Assembly: GCA_018268595.1 (NCBI GenBank)
Contig: JAFDWH010000014.1
Location: 1 to 64,000 of the forward strand
DNA length: 64,000 bases
Reading direction: 5' to 3'
DNA from: Actinomycetota bacterium
GTDB lineage: Bacteria > Actinomycetota > Thermoleophilia > Solirubrobacterales > Solirubrobacteraceae
The notes under the pieces are model-generated. The model did not search any database. It was given only the letters and a program-made list of their open reading frames with translations, and had not been told where the DNA came from. Shown piece by piece: positions 1-8,752 of the stretch. The position numbers and the translations under genes are program-made. Numbering within the stretch: position 1 is the stretch's first letter; every line of letters starts with the position of its first letter.

Positions 1-537
1 GACGGTCGCGGGGCCCGGGGGCGCCGCAGCCGGCGGCGCAGGGGCGGGCGGCATCGCCGCAGGCGCCGAGGCCGCCGTCGCGGGGGCGGGCGCCGGCGGG
101 TGCTTCGGCAGCGGCACCACCATCGTCGCCGACCCGAGCGCGGCGCCGGCGACGCGCGCAGGCGCGGAGGGAAGCAGCGGCAGGCGGTTGGGCGAGCTGG
201 TGCTGGCGACCGCGACGGCCGGTCTGGCGGGCTGCGGCGCGCGCGCGACGGCGGCCGGGACGCCGACCCCGGCGGCCCGCTGCGGCGCGGCGGGCGGCAT
301 CGTGCGCTGCGGCGCGCTCGCGCGGCGCGCCAGCTCGAGCGCGGCGGCGAGCCGTCTCTCCAGCTCCCCGATGCGGTCGTGCGCGTTCGCGCCCCACTCG
401 CGCAGCCGCTTCAGCTCGCGCGCCTGCGCGAACAGCAGCAGCGAGAAGAGCGCGAGCCCCAGCGCGGCGGCGAAGCCGACGTACGCGCCGATCTTGTCGA
501 CGAAGGTGTGGACTGAGAGAGCGAAGGTCACGGCCAT
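1..537 (-). CDS. Membrane-anchored Ala/Pro-rich protein, partial (C-terminus outside window)
   Basis: The reading frame opens at an ATG (complement of 535-537) and runs off the left edge without a stop; about 179 residues are visible. Residues about 17-38 form one hydrophobic segment. A charged, probably coiled-coil stretch follows (about 39-65), then a long Ala/Pro/Val-rich tail of low complexity. This suggests an N-terminally anchored protein with an extended periplasmic or wall-spanning linker and a missing C-terminal domain. It lies 40 nt downstream of the sugar dehydratase gene on the same strand and may be co-transcribed. No family is recognised and the function is unknown. Confidence 0.6.
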   Translation of the reverse strand, partial: MAVTFALSVHTFVDKIGAYVGFAAALGLALFSLLLFAQARELKRLREWGANAHDRIGELERRLAAALELARRASAPQRTMPPAAPQRAAGVGVPAAVARAPQPARPAVAVASTSSPNRLPLLPSAPARVAGAALGSATMVVPLPKHPPAPAPATAASAPAAMPPAPAPPAAAPPGPATV

Positions 538-577
538 GGGGGAAGCCGGCGGACGCGCGAGACGGCTGCCTCGGCCA

Positions 578-2560
578 TCAGGTCCCGGAGGAGGGTACCC
601 GGGCGACCGGACCAGCGGTCCCACCGTCGGGCGATGCGGGCGCGCGCGCGGCGGCCAGCTCGCTCACCTTCGCGGCCAGCGCGGCGGCGTCGTCCTCCAG
701 CACGAACAGGTTGATCTCGCCGAACGTGCGCTCGACCCACTCGGCGTCGAGCCGCGGGCGCTCCGCGCGCAGGATCTTCTCGGCCGGCGTCGGCTGCGGG
801 CGCTCGAACGGGTTGAACAGCTCCTCGTGCAGCTTCTCGCCCGGCTTCGCGCCGACGACCTCGATCGCGATGTCCTTGTCGGGCTCGAAGCCGGTCAGGC
901 GGATCATCGCCTTCGCCAGGTCGACGATCTTCACCGGCTCGCCCATCTCCAGCACGAACACCTCGCCGGAGCGCTCCGACAGCGAGCCCGAGCGGATGAT
1001 CAGCTGGACCGCCTCCGGGATCGTCATGAAGTAGCGCTGCATGCGCGCGTCCGTGACGGTGACGGGGCCGCCGGCCGCGATCTGACGGCGGAAGATCGGG
1101 ACGACCGAGCCGGAGGAGCCCAGCACGTTGCCGAAGCGGACGGTCGCGTAGCGCGTGCCGGGGTGGCGTTCGGCGGCCGCTTCGACGGCCCACTCGGCGA
1201 GCGCCTTCGAGGCGCCCATCACGGTCGCGGGCGAGACGGCCTTGTCGGTCGAGACCAGCACGAACGTCTTGACGCCGAGCTCGCCCGCGATGCGCGCGAC
1301 GAGCCGCGTCGCAAGCGCGTTGTTGCGGACGGCCTCGACGGGGTTCAGCTCCATCATCCCGACGTGCTTGTAGGCGGCGGCGTGGAAGACGACCGCCGGG
1401 CGATGCTCGGCGAGCACCTCCCGCATGCGCTCCTCCTCCTTGCAGTCGGCCAGCACGGGGACGGCGGTGCGGACGTGGCGCTCGTCCTCCAGCTCGCGCA
1501 CGATCTCGAACAGGTTGTCCTCGGCGTGGTCGACGAGGATCAGGCGGCGCGGGCCGACGCGCGCGATCTGGCGGCACAGCTCGCCGCCGATCGAGCCGCC
1601 GGCGCCGGTGACGAGGACCACCTGGTTGGCGAGATACGCGCCGACGCGGTCGAGCTCCATGCGGACCGGCTCGCGGCCCAGCACGTCCTCGACCTGCAGC
1701 TCGCGCAGCTGGCGCATCACTCTGACGCCCCCGTTCGTGCCGTCCTGCAGCAGCTCGAAGACGGTCGGCAACGTGCGCACGGGGATCCCGCGCGCGCGGC
1801 AGGCGGCGACGACGCGCCCGCGCAGCGTGCCGGGCGCGGACGGGATCGCGACGATCACCTCGTCGGGCTCGGCGTTGTCGAGGACGCGTCTGAGGTCGGC
1901 GTCGGCGGTCGTGCCGAGGACTCTCAGGTGATGCTCGTCCTTCATGCCGCGCTTGCGCGGATCGTCGTCGAGGAAGCCGATCGGGCGCAGGCCGAGGTCG
2001 GGGTTGCGCACCAGCTCGCGCACGACGAGGCGGCCGCCGTCACCGCCGCCGACGATCAGGACGGTGCGCGCGCCCTTCGCCGCGCGGAAGCCGCCGCGGC
2101 CGACACGGCCCTCGAACGTGAGATGCGCGAGGAAGCGCACGCCGGCGGTCAGGAAGAGGGTGAGCAGGACCCACATCGCGGCGACGCCGACCGGCATGCC
2201 GACGGTCAGCTGGACGCCGTTGTGCGCTCTCACCTCGACCGGGTGGACGACCGCGATCCCGCCGACGACGAGGATCGCCGAGACGACGACGGCCCGCAGC
2301 AGCGCCTCGTAGTCGCGCTGGCCGACGTAGGTCCACAGCCGCTGGTAGAGGCCGAAGGCGGCGAACACGACGATGCACAGCGGGACGACCCACAGGATCG
2401 TCTCGTCGCGCAGCAGGTCGTAGCGGCGGGGGATGCCGTTGTCGAAGCGCAGCTCGAAGGCGAGCACGTACGCGAGGGCGACGAGCCCACCGTCCACGAT
2501 CAGCTGCACGAGGGAGTGGCGGTGAACCGGAAACGCCCCGGAGCGGTACCACCGGCGCAT
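578..2560 (-). CDS. FlaA1/CapD-type nucleoside-diphosphate-sugar dehydratase/epimerase
   Basis: 660-residue membrane-anchored polysaccharide biosynthesis protein. The N-terminus has about four hydrophobic segments. A first Rossmann domain follows (VLIVGGGDGGR), then a second extended SDR domain with the nucleotide motif VLVTGAGGSIGGELCRQI and the family motifs AAYKHV and STDKAVSP. The family makes UDP-4-keto-6-deoxy sugars or epimerises UDP-HexNAc for capsule, LPS-like or glycoprotein sugars. The start is the ATG at 2560, because residues upstream of it in the longer frame are low-complexity Arg-rich sequence; TAGACT lies 7 nt before it, so the mRNA may be leaderless. Neighbouring aminotransferase and glycosyltransferase genes fit the same pathway. 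Confidence 0.88.
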   Translation of the reverse strand: MRRWYRSGAFPVHRHSLVQLIVDGGLVALAYVLAFELRFDNGIPRRYDLLRDETILWVVPLCIVVFAAFGLYQRLWTYVGQRDYEALLRAVVVSAILVVGGIAVVHPVEVRAHNGVQLTVGMPVGVAAMWVLLTLFLTAGVRFLAHLTFEGRVGRGGFRAAKGARTVLIVGGGDGGRLVVRELVRNPDLGLRPIGFLDDDPRKRGMKDEHHLRVLGTTADADLRRVLDNAEPDEVIVAIPSAPGTLRGRVVAACRARGIPVRTLPTVFELLQDGTNGGVRVMRQLRELQVEDVLGREPVRMELDRVGAYLANQVVLVTGAGGSIGGELCRQIARVGPRRLILVDHAEDNLFEIVRELEDERHVRTAVPVLADCKEEERMREVLAEHRPAVVFHAAAYKHVGMMELNPVEAVRNNALATRLVARIAGELGVKTFVLVSTDKAVSPATVMGASKALAEWAVEAAAERHPGTRYATVRFGNVLGSSGSVVPIFRRQIAAGGPVTVTDARMQRYFMTIPEAVQLIIRSGSLSERSGEVFVLEMGEPVKIVDLAKAMIRLTGFEPDKDIAIEVVGAKPGEKLHEELFNPFERPQPTPAEKILRAERPRLDAEWVERTFGEINLFVLEDDAAALAAKVSELAAARAPASPDGGTAGPVARVPSSGT

Positions 2561-2567
2561 TGCGGAA

Positions 2568-2573
2568 AGTCTA
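2568..2573 (-). promoter_or_regulatory. TANNNT -10 hexamer of the capD-like gene (possible leaderless promoter)
   Basis: On the minus strand TAGACT is followed by 7 nt and then the ATG; no Shine-Dalgarno sequence lies between. A -10 box this close to the start codon implies a start of transcription at or next to the ATG. Confidence 0.4.
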
Positions 2574-2654
2574 CGGCGCGCGCCCGCTCTGCCGCCACTC
2601 TGCCGCTGATTCGAGGCGAATGCGCGTAGTGGCGTTGCAGGGGCTCGTCGCACG

Positions 2655-3041
2655 GTGCGGGCCATGTGGTGGCCACCCCGTCTCGGCGAGCCCCTTCCGC
2701 GCGGCGCGGAGGCGGTCGGCATCCGTCGGAAGCTGTCGACGTACTCGCTCGTGCTCGAGCACACGGACGGTGGGCCGAAGGCTTACCTCTTCAAGACGCT
2801 TCTCGGCATCACGCTCGCGGAGATCGAGCATCTCGCAGCTGAGATCCAGCGTGGACTTCCGCGTCGTCCTGTGGTGCGCGTGACCGAGAAGCCGAACGCG
2901 ACAGTCACCTGCGGAGTCCTCATCCCAGTGCGAGGTGTCGGCGTCCACGAAGGACGTGTGCTGCCCGTCACGACCGGCTGGGAGCTGCGCTACGTTGGGG
3001 ACCGGCCGCGCATGGTGACCGCATACATCAAAGGCCGTTGA
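2655..3041 (+). CDS. DUF6883-like small protein (toxin-module type)
   Basis: 128-residue protein. Its core (about residues 25-65: KLSTYSLVLEHTDGGPKAYLF, then an LGITLAEIEHLA helix) and its C-terminus (PRMVTAYIKGR) resemble the DUF6883 pattern KL..YLLN..HP.G..KA.FF and R.VTAYP. DUF6883 is usually found as a C-terminal or stand-alone module in polymorphic-toxin and toxin-antitoxin-like loci, often next to DUF4926 genes. Here a DUF4926-like gene follows after 9 nt, which supports the call. The start is uncertain; ATGs at 2655 and 2664 are both possible. The biochemical activity is unknown. The pair interrupts a polysaccharide gene cluster. Confidence 0.6.
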   Translation: MRAMWWPPRLGEPLPRGAEAVGIRRKLSTYSLVLEHTDGGPKAYLFKTLLGITLAEIEHLAAEIQRGLPRRPVVRVTEKPNATVTCGVLIPVRGVGVHEGRVLPVTTGWELRYVGDRPRMVTAYIKGR

Positions 3042-3050
3042 GGTGATCGC

Positions 3051-3272
3051 ATGCCGTACGCACACGGGATCGAGGAGAACGACGTCGTCCGGTTCACGAG
3101 ACCGGTGGGCGAGTGGCCCGCCGGGATGGGCGGAACCGTCGTGAACACGTGGCGCGACGAGGTGATGGTCGAGATCGTCGAGCATCCCTCGGGCTACACG
3201 CTCGACGTGATCGACGTTCCCGTCGACAGCGTCGTCGTCACTATCCCGCAGGGGATACCAGCAGTCGCGTGA
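3051..3272 (+). CDS. DUF4926-like small protein (probable partner or immunity protein)
   Basis: 73 residues. The sequence ENDVVRFTRPVGEWPAGMGG followed by TVVN...EVMVEIV matches the beta-rich DUF4926 core (DVV.L..D.P..GL..G..GTVV..Y.....EVEF). It starts 9 nt after the DUF6883-like gene and is likely co-transcribed. The 3' end overlaps the end of the convergent DUF354 gene by 32 nt (3241-3272). DUF4926 proteins are commonly the small partner of DUF6883 proteins; an antitoxin or immunity role is inferred, not shown. Confidence 0.65.
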   Translation: MPYAHGIEENDVVRFTRPVGEWPAGMGGTVVNTWRDEVMVEIVEHPSGYTLDVIDVPVDSVVVTIPQGIPAVA

Positions 3273-4260
3273 GCTCCCGCGGGTCGCGGCGGATGCGGTC
3301 GTTCACGGCGTCCGGCTGAGCGGCGCCCGTGCGCTTCGTCACGACGACGTCGGCGGGGTCGCGCAGCAGCTTCAGCCGGCCCTCGGCGATCAGGCGCTCG
3401 TCGACGGCGCCGAGTCTGCCCTCGAAGGAGCTGAAGACGGGCGTGCCGAGCGCGACCGCCTCGCGGTTCATCGTGCCGCCGGCGCTGATCACGAGGTCGG
3501 CGTAGGCGATCAGCGACTGCGCGTCGATCGCGCGCTCGGGAATCGTGAACCCGCCGGCGGCGCTCAGCTCGGCGCGCTGCTCCGGCGTGCGCGGCAGCAC
3601 GACCGCCTGCACCCCCTCGTCGCGCAGCCGCGCCAGGACCGCGCCGAACGTGTCGTGCTCGAAGCGGTGGTAGAGCGAGACGGCCGGCGGGGTGCGCACG
3701 ACGACGATCGGCGCGCTCGCGTCCAGCCCCAGCTCGTCGAGCACCGCCCGGTCCGGCTCGAAGTCGGCCAGGTAGTACTCCTCCTTCAGGCCCGGATACC
3801 GATGCAGCTTCCCGGGTCCGGCGCCGTAGCGCGCGAGCCGCTCCGGCGGGATCGCGTCCGGCACGACGACGGCGCGCGCGAGGCGGCAGTTGATCGTGTG
3901 CTGGACCGTCGCCCACTCGTAGTCGAACGTCGTGCTGCACGGGATCCGCAGCAGCGCGGCCGCGACCGTCACGTCGTTGGAGCCGTGGCCGAGCGCGAGG
4001 TCCAACGGGCCGTGGCGGCGCGCCCAGCGCACGAGCGCGCCCGAGCGCTGCACGAGCCCGAGGCCCTTCGCCGCGAGCCGGCCGCCGCGGTGGTGGCCGA
4101 TCGCCGTGTGCTCGATCCCGAAGCGCTCGCACAGCGCGAGCGTCTGCGCGAAGTCGCGCGCGGTCACGTGCACCTCGTGGCCGTCGGCACGCAGCACGTC
4201 GATCACGGGGCGCATGACGAGCACGTGGGGGGAGTTGGTGAGGTCGATCCAGATGCGCAT
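3241..4260 (-). CDS. DUF354 family glycosyltransferase-like protein
   Basis: 339 residues. It begins MRIWIDLTNSPHVLVMRPVI, the hallmark N-terminus of DUF354, a GT-B-fold family related to UDP-GlcNAc 2-epimerases and MurG-like transferases. Other family-like segments are DLALGHGSND, YPGLKEEYYLADFEPD, and the C-terminal DLVISAGGTMNREAVALGTPVFSSF, which resembles the nucleotide-sugar loop of GT-B enzymes. The family occurs in archaeal and bacterial surface-polysaccharide clusters. It starts 18 nt after the DegT aminotransferase stop and is probably in the same operon. The exact substrate is unknown. Confidence 0.8.
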   Translation of the reverse strand: MRIWIDLTNSPHVLVMRPVIDVLRADGHEVHVTARDFAQTLALCERFGIEHTAIGHHRGGRLAAKGLGLVQRSGALVRWARRHGPLDLALGHGSNDVTVAAALLRIPCSTTFDYEWATVQHTINCRLARAVVVPDAIPPERLARYGAGPGKLHRYPGLKEEYYLADFEPDRAVLDELGLDASAPIVVVRTPPAVSLYHRFEHDTFGAVLARLRDEGVQAVVLPRTPEQRAELSAAGGFTIPERAIDAQSLIAYADLVISAGGTMNREAVALGTPVFSSFEGRLGAVDERLIAEGRLKLLRDPADVVVTKRTGAAQPDAVNDRIRRDPRELTRLLVSPAG

Positions 4261-4278
4261 GAGTGGCGGTCGGCGGGG

Positions 4279-5370
4279 TCAGGCGGCGAGCGCCGCGCGC
4301 ACGGCCGCCGTCACCTCGTCGGCGGCGGCGCGGTCGAGCAGCGGACTGATCGGGAGCGCGAGGTGCGTGCGGGCCAGCTCGTCGGTGACGGGCAGCGACA
4401 GGCCGGCCGGAGCCCACGGGGCGAGCGCGGCCTGGCGGTGCAGCGGCGTGCGGTAGTAGCCGCGGGCGCCGACGGCGGCGGCGTTCAAGGCGGCCTCCAG
4501 CGCGACAGCCCGCGCATGGCGCACGACGTACAGGTGCCACGCCGGCAGCGCGCCGCCGCTCGGCACGGGCAGCGACGCGAGCGAGCCGAGGCCGGCCTCC
4601 GCGTAGTGCGCCGCCGCCGCGCGACGGCCCTCCGACCATGCCTCCAGCGACGGCAGCAGCACGCGCAGGATCGCCGCCTGCAGCTCGTCGAGCCGCGAGT
4701 TCCAGCCGATCCGCTCGTAGGTGACCTTGTCGCGCGAGCCGTGGAAGCGCAGCACGCGCGCGGCCTCCGCGAGCGCGTCGTCGTCGGTCGCGATCGCGCC
4801 GCCGTCGCCGAAGCAGCCGAGGTTCTTCGACGGGAAGAAGGAGAACGTCGCGACGTCGCCGAGCGAGCCGGCGGCCCGCGCGCCGAGCCGCGCACCCGCC
4901 GCCTGCGCCGCGTCCTCGACCACCGGCACGCCGAGCGCGCGCAGCTCCGGGATCGGCGCGACGTTGCCGAACAGGTCGACCGCGACGACCGCTCTCGTGC
5001 GCGGCGTCAGCGCCGCGCGCACCGTCTCCGCCGTGACGCACATCGTCTCGGGGTCGACGTCGCAGAAGACGGGCGTCGCGCCGGTCGGCGGGATCGCCTC
5101 GGCGCTCGCGTAGAAGGTGAAGGCCGGCACGACGACCTCGTCGCCCGGGCCCACCCCGAGCGCCTGCAGCGCGAGCGTGATCGCGTCGGTCCCGTTCGCG
5201 ACGCCGACGACGTGCCGCACTCCGAGATACGCCGCGAACTCCGCCTCGAACGCCGCGACCTCGGGGCCGAGGACGTAGACGCCGCCGTCGAGCACCCGTG
5301 CGATCGCCGCGTCGAGCGCGGCGCGCAGCGGCGCGACCGGGCCGGTCGTGTCGAACAGGGGGACGGCCAT
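4279..5370 (-). CDS. DegT/DnrJ/EryC1/StrS family sugar aminotransferase
   Basis: 363-residue PLP-dependent aminotransferase that converts a nucleotide-linked keto-sugar into an amino sugar. Visible motifs are VANGTDAITLALQALGVGPGDEVVV near the N-terminus, the PLP-contacting VVEDAAQAAGA, and the Schiff-base lysine in FFPSKNLGCFGDGG. The start is the ATG at 5370 (MAVPLFDTTG), the conserved N-terminus; 25 upstream in-frame residues are Ala/Arg-rich and unlike the family. The keto-sugar could come from the FlaA1/CapD-type dehydratase encoded downstream. Confidence 0.9.
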   Translation of the reverse strand: MAVPLFDTTGPVAPLRAALDAAIARVLDGGVYVLGPEVAAFEAEFAAYLGVRHVVGVANGTDAITLALQALGVGPGDEVVVPAFTFYASAEAIPPTGATPVFCDVDPETMCVTAETVRAALTPRTRAVVAVDLFGNVAPIPELRALGVPVVEDAAQAAGARLGARAAGSLGDVATFSFFPSKNLGCFGDGGAIATDDDALAEAARVLRFHGSRDKVTYERIGWNSRLDELQAAILRVLLPSLEAWSEGRRAAAAHYAEAGLGSLASLPVPSGGALPAWHLYVVRHARAVALEAALNAAAVGARGYYRTPLHRQAALAPWAPAGLSLPVTDELARTHLALPISPLLDRAAADEVTAAVRAALAA

Positions 5371-5464
5371 CGCAGCGGCGAACCCTAGCGCCGCCCCCGC
5401 CGGCCGCGGCCGGCCCGCCGCGGCCCGCGCGCGCCGGCCGGGCACGGCGAGGTCCGCCCGTCGT

Positions 5465-5470
5465 TACGCT
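5465..5470 (+). promoter_or_regulatory. TANNNT -10 hexamer of the dedA gene (possible leaderless promoter)
   Basis: TACGCT followed by TCGCCG and then the GTG start at 5477. The same hexamer-N6-start layout is seen before the lipoprotein gene ending at 11070 and before the restriction-modification gene at 41990. Confidence 0.4.
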
Positions 5471-5476
5471 TCGCCG

Positions 5477-6118
5477 GTGCTCCTGCTCGCCTCGATCACC
5501 GAGTCGCTCGCGAACTTCGCCACCGACCTCGTCGACAAGATCGGCCTCGCCGGCGTGTTCGTGCTGATGACGCTCGAGAGCGCGTGCATCCCGATCCCGT
5601 CCGAGGCGACGATGCTGTTCGCCGGCTTCAACGTCGCGAGAGGCCACTACTCGCTGGTCGCGGCGACGCTCGTCGGCACGAGCGCGAACCTCGTCGGCTC
5701 GTGGATCGCGTACGGCGTCGGCTACTTCGGCCGCATCGAGCTGGTCGAGCGCCACGGCGGCAAGCTGCACATCTCGCCGAAGCACCTCGCGACCGCCGAC
5801 CGCTGGTTCGCGCGCCACGGCGAGGCGACCGTCTTCTTCACGCGCATGATGCCGATCATCCGCACGTTCATCTCGCTGCCGGCCGGCGTCGCGCGGATGA
5901 ACTTCCTGCGCTTCTCGGTCTTCACCTTCCTCGGCTCGCTGCCGTGGGTCTTCGCGCTCACGTTCATCGGCAAGCAGGCGGGCGCGAACTGGGAGGACTG
6001 GAAGAACCGGCTGCACTACCTGGACTACGCGTTCGCGCTGCTGATCGTGGCGGCGATCGCGTACTACGGCGTGCGTTGGTGGCGGCGGCGCGGCAGCCGC
6101 GACCGCATCGCGGCGTGA
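5477..6118 (+). CDS. DedA family (SNARE-associated) membrane protein
   Basis: 213-residue polytopic protein. Family features are the re-entrant segment ending E-S-x-x-x-P-I-P-S-E (LESACIPIPSEATMLF, residues about 33-48), the GYFGR segment, and the second re-entrant motif FTRMMPIIRTFISLPAGVARM. DedA proteins are half-transporters implicated in flipping undecaprenyl phosphate or phospholipids and in envelope homeostasis. The GTG at 5477 is chosen because upstream in-frame codons give an Ala/Arg-rich sequence and a TACGCT box lies 6 nt upstream. The stop overlaps the start of uppP, so the two are translationally coupled and functionally linked through undecaprenyl phosphate. Confidence 0.9.
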   Translation: MLLLASITESLANFATDLVDKIGLAGVFVLMTLESACIPIPSEATMLFAGFNVARGHYSLVAATLVGTSANLVGSWIAYGVGYFGRIELVERHGGKLHISPKHLATADRWFARHGEATVFFTRMMPIIRTFISLPAGVARMNFLRFSVFTFLGSLPWVFALTFIGKQAGANWEDWKNRLHYLDYAFALLIVAAIAYYGVRWWRRRGSRDRIAA

Positions 6119-6921
6119 GCGCCCCGGCGCTGCCGCTGCGCGAGGCGCTCGCGCTCGGCGCGCTGCACGGACCGGCCGAGCTGCTGCCGATCTCGTCCTC
6201 GGGCCACGTCGCGCTCGTGCCGTGGCTGGCCGGCTGGCGCTACCGCGAGCTGGACGGAGAGTTGCGCAAGGCGTTCGAGGTCGCGCTGCACGCCGGCACC
6301 GCGGTCGCGCTGCTGATCGGGCTGCGCGACGAGGTCGGCGAGACGGCGCGCGGGCTCGACCGCCGGCGCCTCACGCTGCTGGTGCTGTCGTTCGCGCCGG
6401 CGGGCGCGCTCGCGTTCGCGTTCGAGCGGCCGATCGAGCGCCACCTCGGCACCCCCGCGACGACCGCCGCCGGGCTCGTGCTGGGCGCGCTCGCGATGGC
6501 GGCGGCCGACCGCATGCCGCAGCAGCGCGCGCGCGAGTCGGCCGGCTGGCGCGACGGGCTCGCGCTCGGGATCGGGCAGGCGTGCGCGCTCGTGCCGGGC
6601 GTCTCGCGCAACGGCGCGACGCTCGCGGCCGCGCGCTGGCGGCGCTTCACGCGCGCGGACGCGAACGTGCTCTCGCGCCACGCGGCGCTGCCGCTGATCC
6701 TCGCGGCGACCGGGTTGAAGGGCTGGCGGCTGTGGAGACGCGGGCTGCCGCGCGACGTGCACGCGGCGTTCGCGCTCGGCACGGCCGCCTCGTTCGCCTC
6801 GACGCTCGCCTCGACGTGGCTGATCAAGCAGGTCGAGCGGGACCGCTCGCTGGCGCCGTACGCGGCCTACCGGCTGGGGCTCGCGGCGCTCGTCGTGCGG
6901 CGGCTCAAGCGCGCGCGCTGA
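6115..6921 (+). CDS. uppP: Undecaprenyl-diphosphate phosphatase (BacA/UppP family)
   Basis: 268-residue polytopic membrane protein that dephosphorylates undecaprenyl pyrophosphate to recycle the lipid carrier. Both catalytic signatures are visible: GPAELLPISSSGHVALVPW (consensus G.TEFLPISSSGHL) near residues 19-37, and PGVSRNGATLAAAR (PG.SRSG) near residue 160. The GTG start overlaps the dedA stop as GTGA, so translation is coupled. The usual Thr-Glu in motif one is Pro-Ala-Glu here, keeping the glutamate. At 268 residues the length is ordinary for the family. Confidence 0.88.
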   Translation: MSAPALPLREALALGALHGPAELLPISSSGHVALVPWLAGWRYRELDGELRKAFEVALHAGTAVALLIGLRDEVGETARGLDRRRLTLLVLSFAPAGALAFAFERPIERHLGTPATTAAGLVLGALAMAAADRMPQQRARESAGWRDGLALGIGQACALVPGVSRNGATLAAARWRRFTRADANVLSRHAALPLILAATGLKGWRLWRRGLPRDVHAAFALGTAASFASTLASTWLIKQVERDRSLAPYAAYRLGLAALVVRRLKRAR

Positions 6922-6940
6922 CGGGCCGATCACCGGGGAC

Positions 6941-8509
6941 ATGACCCCCGGCGCCCCCTGGCCCGAGCTGATCCTGCGCGGCGAGCACGGCGGCGTGCAC
7001 TCGCTCGCGCACGTCAACGACGGGCTGGGCGCGGCGCTTGAGGCGCGCGGGCACGAGCTGGTGCGGAGCGCGCCGCGCAGCGGGCAGCTGCCGCTCGCCG
7101 GCCCGACGATCACGCACTGCTGGCCGCCCGACTTCGCGCCCGGCAGCGAGGGGCCGACGATCGCGATCCTGCCGTGGGAGGTCGCGGCACCGCCGCGCGC
7201 ATGGGTGCGCGCCGCGCGCGAGCGGGTCGACCGCGTATGGGTGCCGAGCGCGTACGTGCGCGACGGCTACGTCGCGAGCGGGATGCCGCCGGGGATCGTC
7301 GACGTCGTGCCCAACGGCGTCGACCTGGAGCGCTTCACGCCGGACGGACCGGCGCGTGAGCTGCACGCCGGCGCGCCCGAGCGGACGGGATCGGTCACGT
7401 TCCTGTTCGTCGGCGGGACGATCTGGCGCAAGGGCATCGACGTGCTGTTGACCGCGTGGGCGCGGGCCTTCGGGCCGGGCGACGACGTGCGCCTCGTCGT
7501 CAAGGACTTCGGCGTCGAGGGCCCCTACACGGGTCAGACCGCCGGCGATTCCGTGCGCACGCTCGCCGCGCGCGACGACGTCGCGCCGGTGACCTACCTG
7601 ACGGACGACCTTCCCCCGGCCGAGCTGCCGGCGCTCTACCGCGCCGCCGACGTCGTCGTGCTGCCCTACCGCGCCGAGGGCTTCTGCCTGCCGGCGCTCG
7701 AGGCGATGGCGTGCGGCGTGCCGGTGATCCACACCGCCGCCGGCCCGACCGGCGAGTTCTGCCCGCCCGACGCCGGCTGGCCGCTGCGCTCGCGCCGCGT
7801 CACGTTCGAGGCGCGCACGTACGCCGGCCCGACCGCGGGACCGGCGTGCGCGCTCGAGGTCGATCCCGACGTGCTGGCGAGCGCGCTGCGCGCCGCCGTC
7901 GCGGCCGGTCCGGGCGGGCGCGCGCAGCGGGGGGCGCACGCGCGCCGCGCGGCCGAGCGGATGAGCTGGGGCCACGCCGCCGAGGTCGCGGCGCAGCGGC
8001 TCGCGGAGCTGGCGCACGGCGCGCCGGCGCGCTGGGCGCGCGCGATCGTGCCGCCGCAGCTCGACGCGCGCGGCACGGCGGTGCTGTACGCCCCGGAGTG
8101 GCGCCGCCCGCAGACGTGGCAGCCGGTGCTGACGGCGTGGGCCGCGACCTTCTCGGCGGCCGACGACGTGACGCTCGTGCTGGTCGCCCCGCCTGGCGCG
8201 CAGGAGGCGCTCGCGCCCGCGGCGGTCGCGGCGCTGGAGGCGAGCGGCCGGCCGGCCGGCGCGCTGCCGGACGTGCTGCTCGACGACCCGCCGGCGGACC
8301 GCGTCGACGGGCTCGTCGCGCGCTGCGACGCGGTGCTGCTCGACGCGGCGGCGCGGGCGGGCGGGGCCGGGGTCCCGGGCGCGGCCGACGGCGCCCACGA
8401 GCCGCTGACGCGGCGCGCGCTGCGCACGCTCGCGGCCGAGCCGCCCGCGCTGGCGGCGTTAGCCGCCCAGCTGCAGCGACACCGGGCCGCGCAGCCGCTC
8501 GCGGCCTGA
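6941..8509 (+). CDS. GT4-like glycosyltransferase with C-terminal extension
   Basis: 522 residues. The GT-B C-terminal half is clear: SVTFLFVGGTIWRKGIDVLL (about 151-170) and the E-x7-E nucleotide-sugar motif with Glu246 and Glu254 (AEGFCLPALEAMACGVPVI). The N-terminal half (1-130) ends VVPNGVDLERF, typical of GT4 enzymes. Residues about 370-522 are an extra alpha/beta segment (VLYAPEWRRPQTWQPVLTAW...) that could be a degenerate second GT domain. The gene starts 19 nt after uppP. Substrate unknown; a role in surface polysaccharide assembly is inferred from its neighbours. Confidence 0.82.
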   Translation: MTPGAPWPELILRGEHGGVHSLAHVNDGLGAALEARGHELVRSAPRSGQLPLAGPTITHCWPPDFAPGSEGPTIAILPWEVAAPPRAWVRAARERVDRVWVPSAYVRDGYVASGMPPGIVDVVPNGVDLERFTPDGPARELHAGAPERTGSVTFLFVGGTIWRKGIDVLLTAWARAFGPGDDVRLVVKDFGVEGPYTGQTAGDSVRTLAARDDVAPVTYLTDDLPPAELPALYRAADVVVLPYRAEGFCLPALEAMACGVPVIHTAAGPTGEFCPPDAGWPLRSRRVTFEARTYAGPTAGPACALEVDPDVLASALRAAVAAGPGGRAQRGAHARRAAERMSWGHAAEVAAQRLAELAHGAPARWARAIVPPQLDARGTAVLYAPEWRRPQTWQPVLTAWAATFSAADDVTLVLVAPPGAQEALAPAAVAALEASGRPAGALPDVLLDDPPADRVDGLVARCDAVLLDAAARAGGAGVPGAADGAHEPLTRRALRTLAAEPPALAALAAQLQRHRAAQPLAA

Positions 8510-8686
8510 GCGGCGGTCGCGCGCGAGCGAGCGCTCCGACCGAGGGGGAACGGCCGGAGCGCCCTCGTCGCGCTCGTCGCGGGATTGGGGGATCGGCGGC
8601 GAGCGGACCGGAGACACGGCCGGCTCGAGGGGGTTCCCCTGCCGTACACCGTATCCGGGTCGCACCATAGCGCAAATCCCACTGAC

Positions 8687-8704
8687 TGGTGGGGTTTTCC
8701 ACCA
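8687..8704. promoter_or_regulatory. Inverted repeat upstream of the XRE regulator (candidate operator)
   Basis: A perfect 6-bp inverted repeat TGGTGG-N6-CCACCA lies about 50 nt before the XRE gene, within a 243-nt gene-free stretch (8510-8752) in which nothing else was recognised. It could be an autoregulatory operator; a weak hairpin is the alternative. Confidence 0.35.
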
Positions 8705-8752
8705 TGATCGTGGCTGGTACCGAGACGATCGGTTGGGCAGGGTCCCGACCTC

